In this document: positions 39,708 to 48,091 of the stretch, piece by piece
Numbering within the stretch: position 1 is the stretch's first letter
How the letters are laid out: the number at the start of each line of letters is the position of its first letter
NCBI RefSeq assembly: GCF_000429865.1
Contig: NZ_KE386979.1
Coordinates: 313,572-377,571, forward strand
DNA length: 64,000 bases
Direction of reading: 5' to 3'
DNA from: Cucumibacter marinus DSM 18995
Lineage (GTDB): Bacteria > Pseudomonadota > Alphaproteobacteria > Rhizobiales > Devosiaceae
The notes under the pieces: generated by a model
Told to the model about the DNA's origin: nothing
Database searches by the model: none
Seen by the model: the letters and a program-made list of their open reading frames with translations, nothing else
Made by a program: the position numbers and the translations under genes

Positions 39708-41345
39708 CTATGCGAGCGCGAGTTGCTCGATGTCTCCGTTGAACGTGTCATACGAGCTGAGACCGGTCTGGCCCTCGCTGCACCGCGCCACAGCCATTGC
39801 GGTGGCAACGGCGCCGTCGATCCGATCGGTGGACTTGCCTTTGTGAAAGCTCATGTTGTCGGCTTTGTCCCGCTCGACTGCGATGTTCTCAAAATGCCAT
39901 CGCAGGATGGGATGCCCGCCGTGCTTGATGCGCCGGGCCACTATGGCCCGCTCCAGTTCTTTCACGGCTGGTGCCATGGTTATCCAGCCCTGACGCATCT
40001 CCACCACGGGAAAGCCGTCTTCGGTCAGATTATTGATCGTGTTGCGGGCCATGTGCGGATCGAATGCGATCTCCATCACGCGGTACGTGGCGCACAGTTC
40101 TCGGACCTTGTCCTCAACGGCCTGAAAATCGACCACGTTGCCGGGGGTGGGGATGATGAGCCCTTGCTCTGCCCATAGGGGATAGGTTGCCTTTTCCCGG
40201 TCAGATCGGTGGACGATGTTGTCCTCGGGACAGAAGAACCACGGGTGGACCTCATAGCCCCCCTCTCGGTCTCCCCAGCACGCTACGATGGCTGTCAGGT
40301 CTCGATTGGAAGACAGATCAACTGCAAGCCAACACGGCTCCTGGGTGATGTCCTTTTCCTCAAGGTCTACCGGGTGGGCGCCCTCGTCGTAGATCGGCAT
40401 CTCCACAAAGGGCGAGGCGCTGTAATCGAGCCATGTGTTGAGGTGATACTGCCGGAAGTCATCCCGATCGGCAGGGCGTTCTTTCGATTCCCGGGCCATC
40501 TGGCGCAGGCCCTCAATGTCGGGATACCCATCGGCAAGGCCAGGATTGACGTAGTGCCACAACGCCTCATCCTCCCAATCGGCATCATGCTCGGTTTCGA
40601 ACAGCACGGGTAGAAACCCGGGATCTTCGATCTCACCGGCCTGGACCTTGCGGGCGTACTTGAGCAGATCGAACGCCAGGTTCTCTTGGCCCCTGCCGGC
40701 CTGGGTGATGACGACGAGAAGTGAACCGGGTGCCTTGTTGAGGCCAGTGCGGAGCGCCGACCAGGTCTTGCGGCTCTTTTCGCCTTCCCATGCGATCACC
40801 TCGTCGGCCAGGACGAATTGCGGGGTCTTGCCCAGCTTGCCCTTGCCACCCGATGCCAGGGCTCGAAACTTCGCGCCGGAGAGTGAGTGCTCGAGAATGA
40901 ATGTGCTCTCGTTGAGCTTCATCTTGCCGTCGAGCCATTCGGTGGCGCCGATGATACCCACCGCCTCCTCATAGGCGATCACCGCATCCTCCTCAGCGGA
41001 TGCTGCCACCATTGCCTGACCGCGCGGGACGCGCTGGTAACCCACGGTGTGGAGAAGAGCCAGACCGGCGCCAACGGTGGTCTTGCGGGCGCCGCGTGGC
41101 AGTAGGATGAACACGGTGCGGACCTGCCGCCGCCCATCGGGGAAGCATGGCCCATAGATGCGGCGCACAATTCGCTCCCAGAACCGCGGGAGTTCAAAAT
41201 CGCCGCTGTCGCTCTTGGGGTGCTTGAGGCAGCGAAGGAACTCCACCGCCCTTTCACCATGGCCAAACGGATCGTCGATCTCGCTATCGTCGAAAACCCA
41301 CTCGGGTCGGGTCGCCTTAAATCTGGAGGTCTGCTGGCGCGCCAT
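39708..41345 (-). CDS. terL: Phage terminase large subunit, HK97 type
   Basis: A 545-aa packaging motor with ATPase and nuclease domains. The ATP site reads FILLPRGARKTTVGAG, a variant Walker A usual in the Terminase_1 family; Walker B is FVLADEVIAW. The nuclease acidic residues are in CWLAVDLSSNRDLTAIVA, IAFDPHMARN and STDRIDGAVATAMAVA. The ATG at 41345 overlaps the terS end by 29 nt; an upstream extension to 41429 is less likely. All catalytic motifs look intact. Its placement between the head-closure genes and tape measure is unlike the usual terS-terL-portal order. Confidence 0.93.
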   Translation of the reverse strand: MARQQTSRFKATRPEWVFDDSEIDDPFGHGERAVEFLRCLKHPKSDSGDFELPRFWERIVRRIYGPCFPDGRRQVRTVFILLPRGARKTTVGAGLALLHTVGYQRVPRGQAMVAASAEEDAVIAYEEAVGIIGATEWLDGKMKLNESTFILEHSLSGAKFRALASGGKGKLGKTPQFVLADEVIAWEGEKSRKTWSALRTGLNKAPGSLLVVITQAGRGQENLAFDLLKYARKVQAGEIEDPGFLPVLFETEHDADWEDEALWHYVNPGLADGYPDIEGLRQMARESKERPADRDDFRQYHLNTWLDYSASPFVEMPIYDEGAHPVDLEEKDITQEPCWLAVDLSSNRDLTAIVACWGDREGGYEVHPWFFCPEDNIVHRSDREKATYPLWAEQGLIIPTPGNVVDFQAVEDKVRELCATYRVMEIAFDPHMARNTINNLTEDGFPVVEMRQGWITMAPAVKELERAIVARRIKHGGHPILRWHFENIAVERDKADNMSFHKGKSTDRIDGAVATAMAVARCSEGQTGLSSYDTFNGDIEQLALA

Positions 41346-41730
41346 TGCTTGCCTTGCCTCCCTTCGGCTGGAAACCTTGCTTCGACCGTGCTGCCGGGGT
41401 GAGCCCGAGCTCAGCACCGAGGCGGGCAACGGCCTCGGTGGATTTGTTGAGGATGGCTGCAGCCGGGTTCGGCTTGAGCATTCCGTGCGCGGTCTTGGTC
41501 AGTGGCCCGTGTTCAGCCAGCGCCTTCTGGCACTCTCGCACCGTCCAGCGGGCGAGAATGTATGTTTCGACAATGCCGAGCCCAGTGGTGGTGAGGATCT
41601 TGCGTTCGACCATCTCGGAGGTTACGGCCTGCCACTCGTCGACCATATCGTCGGGAATGGTGTCGGGCACTTTCGGAACGCCCTTGAGCCCGCCATCTAT
41701 GGCCTTCAGGTGAGCCTTTGCGCCCTTCAT
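41317..41730 (-). CDS. terS: Phage terminase small subunit, P27 family
   Basis: A 137-aa protein of the P27/HK97 small-terminase family, which recognises the packaging start and recruits TerL. The block VPDTIPDDMVDEWQAVTSEM and the ETYILARWTVRECQKAL helix are typical, as is NPAAAILNKSTEAVARLGAE near the C terminus. The ATG overlaps the stop of the head closure gene by 4 nt, and the 3' end overlaps terL. The packaging site it would bind is not known; the palindromes at the element's left end are one candidate. Confidence 0.88.
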   Translation of the reverse strand: MKGAKAHLKAIDGGLKGVPKVPDTIPDDMVDEWQAVTSEMVERKILTTTGLGIVETYILARWTVRECQKALAEHGPLTKTAHGMLKPNPAAAILNKSTEAVARLGAELGLTPAARSKQGFQPKGGKASNGAPADLQI

Positions 41731-42047
41731 GATCGCACTTCCTCACACCGCAGCTCATAGCCCTTGTGGCGGCCAAGTTCTTTGATGTCGCGGATGTTGA
41801 AGGACTTGCCGTCGTAGAGCACGCGCTGATCCACGCTGATGTCGTCGATGTGGCGGATGCGGAAGATCACAGCCGTATTGCTGCCTTCGCCGTAGGCTCG
41901 CTGATATTCCTCAACCGTGCTCTCGACCATCTGAGCGCGAACGGTAGCGATATCGGACCATGACGCGCTTGGGACGCCATATCCATCGACGGCGGTGGCG
42001 CTTTCCTGAATGGTGATGGACCGATCGAGTTTGCCCGCTCTCATCAC
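41727..42047 (-). CDS. Phage head closure protein
   Basis: A 106-aa head-tail joining protein of the SPP1 gp16/HK97 type. It begins MRAGKLDRSITIQESATAVD and continues with GVPSASWSDIATVRAQM, the classic family N terminus, and ends with KSFNIRDIKELGRHKGYELR. It plugs the connector after packaging. Its start and end overlap DUF3168 and terS by 4 nt each, so translation is coupled. Confidence 0.9.
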   Translation of the reverse strand: MMRAGKLDRSITIQESATAVDGYGVPSASWSDIATVRAQMVESTVEEYQRAYGEGSNTAVIFRIRHIDDISVDQRVLYDGKSFNIRDIKELGRHKGYELRCEEVRS

Positions 42048-42454
42048 AACGCCTCCGAAACCATGGACTCGATCGTCACCACGCCATGCGCGGTTTCGCC
42101 ATCAGGGTCGCGCAAATACCGCGTGCCAGAGACGTAGCAGTCACCGAGTTGGAAACCTGTCCCCGGGTCAGGTCTGGAACTATGGACCGCCGCTCGGATG
42201 GCGGCGGCGATGGCCTTCACGCCAGTGAGCCCGGTTTCCTTTTTCCAGATGTGGATGGTGGAATAGACCCGCACCACATTGCGCGCGAGGCGCTGCTCGT
42301 CGACCTCCTGATCCTCGCCAATGATGATCGATGGATCGGGATTTGGACGTGAATTGCGATCAAGGATCGAGGTGGCCGGAACCAGATCGGTCACCGTGAC
42401 GGTGGCGACGAAGCGATCGCGAAGAGCTTTTTGCATGGCCAGGGATGCGCTCAC
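42044..42454 (-). CDS. Tail completion protein, DUF3168
   Basis: A 136-aa protein of the DUF3168 (gp17-like tail terminator) family. MSASLAMQKALRDRFVATVT and the SIIIGEDQEVDEQ segment, followed by VRVYSTIHIWKKETGLTGVK, fit the family. It caps the tail tube and joins it to the head. It lies in a run of overlapping head-tail joining genes (gp10 upstream, head closure downstream). Confidence 0.86.
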   Translation of the reverse strand: MSASLAMQKALRDRFVATVTVTDLVPATSILDRNSRPNPDPSIIIGEDQEVDEQRLARNVVRVYSTIHIWKKETGLTGVKAIAAAIRAAVHSSRPDPGTGFQLGDCYVSGTRYLRDPDGETAHGVVTIESMVSEAL

Positions 42455-42882
42455 GAACTCCCCCAGTTGTCTCGAACCGCCTTGCCTACGGCGCGTTTCA
42501 TGCGGTTGGTGACCCGCTTGCGCAGAAGGCGGACTGTCGGCCAGAAGAACGGTTGCGCTGGCGCCTTGGTGGTGCCGTACTCGACCAGGTGAGGATACCG
42601 GACATCGGCGTTGCCAACCGTCACCGCAACGCCAAACTCAGGAACGGTCAGCGATCCGCCGGGCTGCGAATAAGCCGGGGTTTGCTCGCCGGGCCCCGTG
42701 ACCTCTATCGATGATTTCAGATCGGGCGCATCGGTGGCGGGATCGTCAGGCGCAATCTGACGCATGGTGTCTGCCATCTCATTGCCCGACTTGAGCAGCG
42801 CCGGACGCACGCCCTCACGCACGGCCCGGGGCAGCGCGGCAAAGCGCTTCTGCAGCCGGCTGATGCCGCCATCCTTAGCCAT
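42451..42882 (-). CDS. HK97 gp10-family phage protein
   Basis: A 143-aa head-tail joining protein of the HK97 gp10 family. The N-terminal ISRLQKRFAALPRAVREGVR, PALLKSGNEMADTMRQIAP and the C-terminal VEYGTTKAPAQPFFWPTVRL with LRKRVTNRMKRAVGKAVRD are characteristic. It overlaps its neighbours by a few bases on both sides, and acts in tail attachment. Confidence 0.92.
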   Translation of the reverse strand: MAKDGGISRLQKRFAALPRAVREGVRPALLKSGNEMADTMRQIAPDDPATDAPDLKSSIEVTGPGEQTPAYSQPGGSLTVPEFGVAVTVGNADVRYPHLVEYGTTKAPAQPFFWPTVRLLRKRVTNRMKRAVGKAVRDNWGSS

Positions 42883-43189
42883 AGGTGTATTCCCGATATT
42901 CGCCGAGGATCTGACTTGCCCCGAATGGGATCTCCTGTCCGCTCACACCTACCAAGACTGTCTCCCGCTCCTCGTACCAATGGGCGGCGATCATCAGGAT
43001 TGCGTGCTCAAGGTCACCGGGTGCCCCATCCGGCAGCTTGTCGGTGTCGTCGAGGGTGTACCCGATGACCTTCTCGACGTGCTTGGTTGCGGCTTCCAGG
43101 ACTTTGGGCAACACGGCAGTGTCGATGGCGTCACCGCCGCCGGCGCCCATGTTGATCTGGTTCTTGAGATCGTCAGTGGTCAGTGCCAT
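42875..43189 (-). CDS. Phage head-tail connector protein, gp6-like
   Basis: A 104-aa connector of the HK97 gp6 family, forming the ring beneath the portal. MALTTDDLKNQINM, HVEKVIGYTLDD and LEHAILMIAAHWYEERETVL match the family helices. It is separated from the tail tube gene by about 110 nt, in which the leftward operon has no ORF, and overlaps the gp10 gene by 8 nt. Confidence 0.9.
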   Translation of the reverse strand: MALTTDDLKNQINMGAGGGDAIDTAVLPKVLEAATKHVEKVIGYTLDDTDKLPDGAPGDLEHAILMIAAHWYEERETVLVGVSGQEIPFGASQILGEYREYTYG

Positions 43190-43300
43190 CGAGCAATTTC
43201 CTGCTGCTGTTCAAAACTTGACCATTTCCGATTTTTTTCGCGTTTGGGTCCCCGCGCCGGTCCCCAAATCGCCCGGAAAGTTCAGGACCAGCCCCCGGTG

Positions 43301-43783
43301 TTAGGCGCCAGCAGCGGCGACCCGCACTATGTTGCTGTCGATCTCGAGGGTGGCACTGAGTTGCGTTGCGTTGTTGGCTTCGCCCATCTCATCGACCGCG
43401 CTCATCACATACGCAACGAACAGGCGTTCGGAAGGCGTGCCGCCTGACGGGGCGTCGTTGAACTCGATCTTGAAGGCATAGGAGTCGCGCGCCTTCTCTG
43501 CCGCGATCAGTGCGAGCTGGCCGGCGTCGGCATAGTCCAGATCTGCCATGATCTGCATGCTGCCGGCGTTGCGCGTGCCTTTGATCTTCCGCACCCGGTT
43601 CGATCCGATATGGGCGCTTGTGATCAGTTCGGCATTGTCGCCTGCACTTCCCAGGTTTGTGACCCCTTTGATCTGGGTCCAGCTCTCACCAGAGAAATCA
43701 GATGAGCTGAGGTCGGTGCCTGAGTAGGCCAAGGCGCCACCGATGTAGAGTTTCGACCCTCCGGTCGCGAACAGGTTGGACAT
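43301..43783 (-). CDS. Phage major tail tube protein
   Basis: A 160-aa tail tube subunit of the lambda gpV type. MSNLFATGGSKLYIGGALAY, WTQIKGVTNLGSAGDNAEL and the KIEFNDAPSGGTPSERLFVA block fit tail tube proteins of siphophages. The ATG at 43783 is chosen, as the longer ORF runs back into the HNH gene. The gene lies immediately after HNH (2 nt) and well before the tape measure gene, with connectors and terminase between them. Confidence 0.88.
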   Translation of the reverse strand: MSNLFATGGSKLYIGGALAYSGTDLSSSDFSGESWTQIKGVTNLGSAGDNAELITSAHIGSNRVRKIKGTRNAGSMQIMADLDYADAGQLALIAAEKARDSYAFKIEFNDAPSGGTPSERLFVAYVMSAVDEMGEANNATQLSATLEIDSNIVRVAAAGA

Positions 43784-43785
43784 GA

Positions 43786-44139
43786 TCAGTTCCTCGGTTG
43801 GCGCCGTTCCTCGGATTGCTTGGCGCTGGAATGACAGTGGACACAAAGGGACTGCCAGTTGCTGCGGTTCCAGAACAGCGCCTGGTTGCCTTTGTGGGGT
43901 TTGATGTGGTCGACGACTGATGCGGGCGATCCGCACCGCCGGCAGGTGGGATAGACCGTGAGGAATTCTCCCCGGGCCTTATCCCACTCTGCGTTGTAGC
44001 CGCGTTGCCGCGCCCCCGGTCGCCTGGCATCGAAGCGGGCCTTTCGGGCCCTATCGAGTGCCTGAGCCGTTGGGCACTTCTGCCGCGACGTGTGGACCTG
44101 GTTGCAGTGCCCACAGACCTGGGGAGCGCGGACCGGCAT
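43786..44139 (-). CDS. HNH endonuclease
   Basis: A 117-aa HNH nuclease. Two zinc pairs (CGHCNQ, CRRCGS) surround the active site VVDHIKPHKGNQALFWNRSN, and the final SLCVHCHSSAK adds another zinc pair. In HK97-type phages an HNH protein assists the terminase in DNA cutting; there it is next to terL, whereas here it lies between a capsid-accessory gene and the tail tube gene. A homing nuclease is a less likely alternative. Confidence 0.9.
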   Translation of the reverse strand: MPVRAPQVCGHCNQVHTSRQKCPTAQALDRARKARFDARRPGARQRGYNAEWDKARGEFLTVYPTCRRCGSPASVVDHIKPHKGNQALFWNRSNWQSLCVHCHSSAKQSEERRQPRN

Positions 44140-44526
44140 TTAGCTCACCGGCGCATCGTGAGGATGGCCCTTGACGATCACGGCGCCGGCGGCGATCGAG
44201 GTGCCGCTGTTCTTCGTGATCACCGTCCGGAGATACCGTTTCGTGCCGATATACCCCTGCTTGTAGACCGTGCTGGCAGCCAAAGCTGTCGGCAGCGTGC
44301 CGATCAGGTCAGCGGCGGCAACATCGTCGAATTCGTCGGTTTCGCCGGTGTCGGATTCCTGCAGCTTGGCGGTAAAGTTGCCGCTTCCTGCAATGGCGCC
44401 GGTGTTGATCACCAATGCCGCGGACTCGAAGCCCAACAGGTCGATTGCTGCAGAAGTGTCGGTTGCGCTGAGCACCTGGGGGACGACGGCCGCCACGGCT
44501 CCAATATTGTGTGCCAGATCTCGCAT
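44140..44526 (-). CDS. Phage structural protein, possible capsid decoration
   Basis: A 128-aa Ser/Ala/Gly-rich protein, without a firm family name. The segment GTKRYLRTVITKNSGTS and the C-terminal GAVIVKGHPHDAP pattern are common in small proteins encoded just after the major capsid gene in tailed phages. A beta-sandwich decoration or stabilising protein is a fair inference. It starts 3 nt after the capsid stop and ends next to the HNH gene. Confidence 0.65.
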   Translation of the reverse strand: MRDLAHNIGAVAAVVPQVLSATDTSAAIDLLGFESAALVINTGAIAGSGNFTAKLQESDTGETDEFDDVAAADLIGTLPTALAASTVYKQGYIGTKRYLRTVITKNSGTSIAAGAVIVKGHPHDAPVS

Positions 44527-44529
44527 GGC

Positions 44530-45699
44530 TTAATCCTCCATTCGAAACTTGCGGATTGCGGAAGGCTGGATCACCCGGCCGCCTACGCGGCGGGTGGCAT
44601 GGATGCGGGTCAGCCCTTTGGTCGCCAGCAGGTAGGGATTGACCAAAACGCTCATGGCGAGGCGATCAATGATGCGGTACGCCCGCCCGAAGTCACCGAA
44701 CATGATCGGGTACGCGTCATCCTCGATGTCGGGCATATCGACCGCTTCGACCACCGGGCGCCCGAGAATGGTTTCGGGCTGGCCGACCGCGATTGACGGC
44801 TGCCAGATGTATTCGCCCGTGGTGGTGTTTTTCAGCTTGCGGATTGCCGCCAGCGTGGTGCCGTTCATCAGCCAGGTGCCGGCATTCCGGTAGGCTGACG
44901 GCAGCGCATACATGCAGTCGATCAGCTTGTCGGTGTCGAGGTTGGTGGCGTGCCCATTGGCAGTGTATTCGACATCGGGATTGGTCAGAAGGCCTTCGGG
45001 CTCTTTGACGCCATCGCCGCTCACGAACGCTGTTGCTTCCTTCTGGCCATAGTCTTCGGCCAGGGCCAGATTGACCTCGGCCTGCGCGGTGCCGCCGCTG
45101 TCGGTCAGAAGTTCGTTGCTGATGTCGACATAGGTCATCAGCTTGCGGGCCGTGACCTCGGTCTGACCAAGCGTCACGGTGGATTCTTCGCTGTCTTCGC
45201 CTTCGCCTTCCCACTGCGCATTCGTGATGCCGGTGCGCTTCGGATACTTGACCGAGGGGCCGCTGATGCTGCGCACGCTGGCCAGAGACCGGATCGGCGA
45301 GAATTCGACCAATTCGCGAATGAACTCGGTCGACATTTCTGCCGGTGCCAGATAGCCGCCCTGGGTGTCATCAGACACCGTGAGCGCTTTCAGTTCTTCG
45401 AGCGGGGTGCGATCCCCGAGCCGGAGATACAGGCCGAATGACTTCTTTTCGGTCTCCGCTGCCTCGTCGACATCCTCATCGGACTTCGATGGTGCCGGTC
45501 GGTTGGCCTTCTTCTCGAGCGCGTCCAGGCGCTCGGTGAGCTTCGAAGTGTCGGCCTTCTCCTCGATCGCCTTGATCCGTTCGTCGACCGTGGAAGTCAG
45601 ATCCTCGAGGCTCTTGGTGACGGTTTCGATCGGATCATCACCATCACCTTCCTTGAGTTCGATGGCGCTCGCAAAAGCGCCCTGAGAGACGTGTGTCAC
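44530..45699 (-). CDS. HK97-family major capsid protein
   Basis: A 389-aa HK97-fold capsid subunit. A charged coiled-coil delta domain is seen at about residues 15-80 (SLEDLTSTVDERIKAIEEKA), which the protease should remove after assembly. The mature fold starts near TQGGYLAPAEMSTEFIREL and contains VKYPKRTGITNAQWEGEGED and the C-terminal GLTRIHATRRVGGRVIQPSA. Length and order (delta then fold) match HK97 capsids. The protease gene precedes it by 3 nt. Confidence 0.94.
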   Translation of the reverse strand: MTHVSQGAFASAIELKEGDGDDPIETVTKSLEDLTSTVDERIKAIEEKADTSKLTERLDALEKKANRPAPSKSDEDVDEAAETEKKSFGLYLRLGDRTPLEELKALTVSDDTQGGYLAPAEMSTEFIRELVEFSPIRSLASVRSISGPSVKYPKRTGITNAQWEGEGEDSEESTVTLGQTEVTARKLMTYVDISNELLTDSGGTAQAEVNLALAEDYGQKEATAFVSGDGVKEPEGLLTNPDVEYTANGHATNLDTDKLIDCMYALPSAYRNAGTWLMNGTTLAAIRKLKNTTTGEYIWQPSIAVGQPETILGRPVVEAVDMPDIEDDAYPIMFGDFGRAYRIIDRLAMSVLVNPYLLATKGLTRIHATRRVGGRVIQPSAIRKFRMED

Positions 45700-45702
45700 T
45701 GT

Positions 45703-46209
45703 CTACCTCTTGAGCTTGAGCGCCTGGTTGGCGCGGTTGATCGCGGTCGAAAGCCGAAGCGCATCGACTGCGGATTTTGCGGAAGTGATCCGCGCGCCCG
45801 GGTGCATCGGAATGGTGACCAGGCTTGCCTCGAGCAATTCGAGCTGTTTGATGGTGCGCCCCCCGCCGGACCGGGTGACCGATCTCAGAGTCCGGAAACC
45901 GATCGACATCCCGCTTACTGCGCCGGCGCGGACCAATGCGCGGACTTCACGGGCCCTCGTCAGATCTTCCACCAGAAGCCGGCCCTCGAGATGCAGCCCG
46001 TCTTTGCGTTCTTCGGCCTTTTCCCATGTTCCGATCGGATCGTTCTGGTCGTGGCCGAACAGGATGGGGAGGGGGGTCTTGGTTCCCTTGAAGGCGCCGG
46101 GGTCGATCATGTCGCCCATGCGGTCAGGTGCGCCAAAGGGCCAGGCAAGCCCACTGATTGAACCATTGTCATCAGCGATGATCTTGGTCTCGACAAAGAC
46201 GCGATCCAT
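45703..46209 (-). CDS. HK97-family prohead protease
   Basis: A 168-aa serine protease that matures the prohead. The early AWPFGAPDRMGDMIDPGAF motif, the catalytic His in PILFGHD (about residue 53) and the catalytic Ser in AVSGMSIGFR (about residue 100) are visible. It lies between the tail-chaperone-like gene and the capsid gene, as in HK97. Confidence 0.93.
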   Translation of the reverse strand: MDRVFVETKIIADDNGSISGLAWPFGAPDRMGDMIDPGAFKGTKTPLPILFGHDQNDPIGTWEKAEERKDGLHLEGRLLVEDLTRAREVRALVRAGAVSGMSIGFRTLRSVTRSGGGRTIKQLELLEASLVTIPMHPGARITSAKSAVDALRLSTAINRANQALKLKR

Positions 46210-46598
46210 CAGAACGACTCCGGTGCAAAATTGGCGCGGTCACCGGCGAACGCGTCGACCTGCTCCTGAACCCACGGCACTCGCAACAGGGTCAGGACAT
46301 TGGTTGCGGTGAAAGCCACCGGCTTGCCGTCTTCACTGACTTCCCAGCGCAGAACGTGTTTGGCCAGGCATCTCAGCCTGGCTTTCTCGCGATGATCGGC
46401 GCTGACCCGGCCATCGATGTCAGCCATCTCGATCAGCTCATCGGAAAGCGAGAGCGCCGCCCGGCGCGCGGTGTCGCTGTCGGGTCCAACCACCCAAAGC
46501 TTGAGGCCGGTGGGTTCACCTGAGAAAGGATCCACCAACTCGATCTCGCGGCCCTTGTCCTGATCGGCGGCGTTGCCGATCACGTCATTCATTTCCAT
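46209..46598 (-). CDS. Hypothetical phage protein, tail-chaperone-like
   Basis: A 129-aa protein between portal and protease. It has no certain family. The C-terminal half, VLRWEVSEDGKPVAFTATNV, followed by LRVPWVQEQVDAFAGDRANF, looks like tail assembly chaperone proteins (a Trp, a G-K-P turn and a phi-x-F-T strand), but those normally lie between tail tube and tape measure. The ATG at 46598 overlaps the end of the portal gene; an ATG at 46592 is equally possible. A role in head assembly is not excluded. Confidence 0.6.
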   Translation of the reverse strand: MEMNDVIGNAADQDKGREIELVDPFSGEPTGLKLWVVGPDSDTARRAALSLSDELIEMADIDGRVSADHREKARLRCLAKHVLRWEVSEDGKPVAFTATNVLTLLRVPWVQEQVDAFAGDRANFAPESF

Positions 46599-47793
46599 CG
46601 GATCCCCCGAGCGACTGCGAGCTGGTGTTGGGATTGCGGTATTCGTTGCCGCCCTCGATCGGAGGCAGGTTCTCTTTGGCGCGGATGTCATTCGCGCTCA
46701 TCCATTCGGCGGACCTGGCCTGGCTGTAGGCGGTGAAGCGCTTCCCGATGTCGGTGCGCACCAGATCGTCGATAAGGAACTCGGCATACCAGGCATCGCG
46801 ATCTTCCGGCGCGAACAGCTTCAGGCGGATTTCGCCCTGCCATTGCTTGAGCCATTTCGCCAGAACGAAGGTGACAAACATGGCCCCGAGTTCGGCCGCG
46901 TTGCCCCATGTGGCGCGACCCATTTCGAACAACAGGTGAGGGGGGACGCCATAGACGCGGGCGATCTCATCGATGGCGAAACGGCGCAATTCGAGAAACT
47001 GCGCGTCCACCGAGTTGAACGTATGCGAGACGAACCTGGAGCCATCCCACAGGACCGGAGTGCCGCCAGCATTCTCCGCGCCCTGTTGCGCGACTTTCCA
47101 GCCGGCGAGCATCTTTTTGACACCCTCATCACCTAACTGCTTAGGCGTTTCGATCACCCCGCTCGGTCGGCTCGCCTTCTCAAAGAATTTGAACGCCTGG
47201 CGCTCCATCACCATTGCGACACGAATGGCATCCCTGCAGTCCAAGGTCGGGGACTTGCCCGCTATGCCGTCGGTGCCGGGCGCCTTGATGTGGAAGATGT
47301 CCCGATAGGGATAGAGAGCCTTGCCACCGCCTGTCTGGTATTCGTAAGTCGGTTCGGAGGAGGTGGTGTCGACCAAGATACGGACGTTGGCCGGATCCAG
47401 TCGCATCAGCTCCGCGACCTTGCCATCGACCCGATTGATGTGGGCATAGCCATTGCCATGAAGCAGGCAGTCCCGCTGCAACTGCTCGCGGAATTCGCCG
47501 GCGCTGGTCCATTCATTGGGGTCGCGCAGGACCTTGGCAACTGGATGCTCACGGTCCCGTTCGCGCTTGTCACCGTCGCGGCGATAGACATGCAGGGGGA
47601 GTTGGCCGATCGGCTCGGCTATCGCTTGGACCGCCCGCCGTACGGGCGTGCACCGCATGGCCGTTGTCGGCGTCACAATGACTGGCACGGTCGGAATCGG
47701 AAGACCGAAAGCCTCGTAAATCAAGTCGTCGGGCACCGTGAGGGTGCCTTTTGCCTCGACGGCAGGCTGTCGATTGAACGGCCAAATCTTCAT
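46585..47793 (-). CDS. HK97-family phage portal protein
   Basis: A 402-aa portal that forms the DNA channel vertex. MKIWPFNRQPAVEAKG opens it, and the family segments VRRAVQAIAEPIGQLPLHVY, EFREQLQRDCLLHGNGYAHI, RDIFHIKAPGTDGIAGKSPT and FAIDEIARVYGVPPHLLFEM are all present. The ATG at 47793 is chosen over a TTG at 47820. Portal leads the structural block, and the terminase genes are found only after the head-tail joining genes. Confidence 0.94.
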   Translation of the reverse strand: MKIWPFNRQPAVEAKGTLTVPDDLIYEAFGLPIPTVPVIVTPTTAMRCTPVRRAVQAIAEPIGQLPLHVYRRDGDKRERDREHPVAKVLRDPNEWTSAGEFREQLQRDCLLHGNGYAHINRVDGKVAELMRLDPANVRILVDTTSSEPTYEYQTGGGKALYPYRDIFHIKAPGTDGIAGKSPTLDCRDAIRVAMVMERQAFKFFEKASRPSGVIETPKQLGDEGVKKMLAGWKVAQQGAENAGGTPVLWDGSRFVSHTFNSVDAQFLELRRFAIDEIARVYGVPPHLLFEMGRATWGNAAELGAMFVTFVLAKWLKQWQGEIRLKLFAPEDRDAWYAEFLIDDLVRTDIGKRFTAYSQARSAEWMSANDIRAKENLPPIEGGNEYRNPNTSSQSLGGSDGNE

Positions 47794-47866
47794 GCCCCGA
47801 AGATGAGGCGAAGCGTCCAAAACGCTTAATGGTCAAATGGCGGATTTCATGGTTTGGCGTGGGCTT

Positions 47867-48088
47867 TCAATGGCCGCGCCTCAGGAACTCGATCAAATCG
47901 CTTTCGAGAACACAATACCGACCACCCACGCGATGGATGGGCGAACCGGGCTGACAGGCGAGTGTTCGAACGAAATCCGGGCCGGTGCCGATCCGCTGCG
48001 CGATGGCCCCGAGCGTCCAGATCACGCGATCTTTTGGGGACTGATTGACCATGCGATCGAACGCGGTCGGTGTGAGAGATTTGCTCAT
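47867..48088 (-). CDS. AlpA/excisionase-like helix-turn-helix protein
   Basis: A 73-aa DNA-binding protein of the HTH_17/AlpA kind. WTLGAIAQRIGTGPDFVRTL is the helix-turn-helix and HRVGGRYCVLESDLIEFLRR is the wing. In P4-like satellites such proteins regulate integrase or act as excisionase, but here it sits just upstream of the portal gene. It is one of two similar small wHTH proteins in the element. Role inferred. Confidence 0.72.
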   Translation of the reverse strand: MSKSLTPTAFDRMVNQSPKDRVIWTLGAIAQRIGTGPDFVRTLACQPGSPIHRVGGRYCVLESDLIEFLRRGH

Positions 48089-48091
48089 AGG

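Noticed and set aside
37818..47793. Gene transfer agent cluster
   Set aside because: The order and content differ from the RcGTA type, and an integrase with att repeats marks a mobile element.
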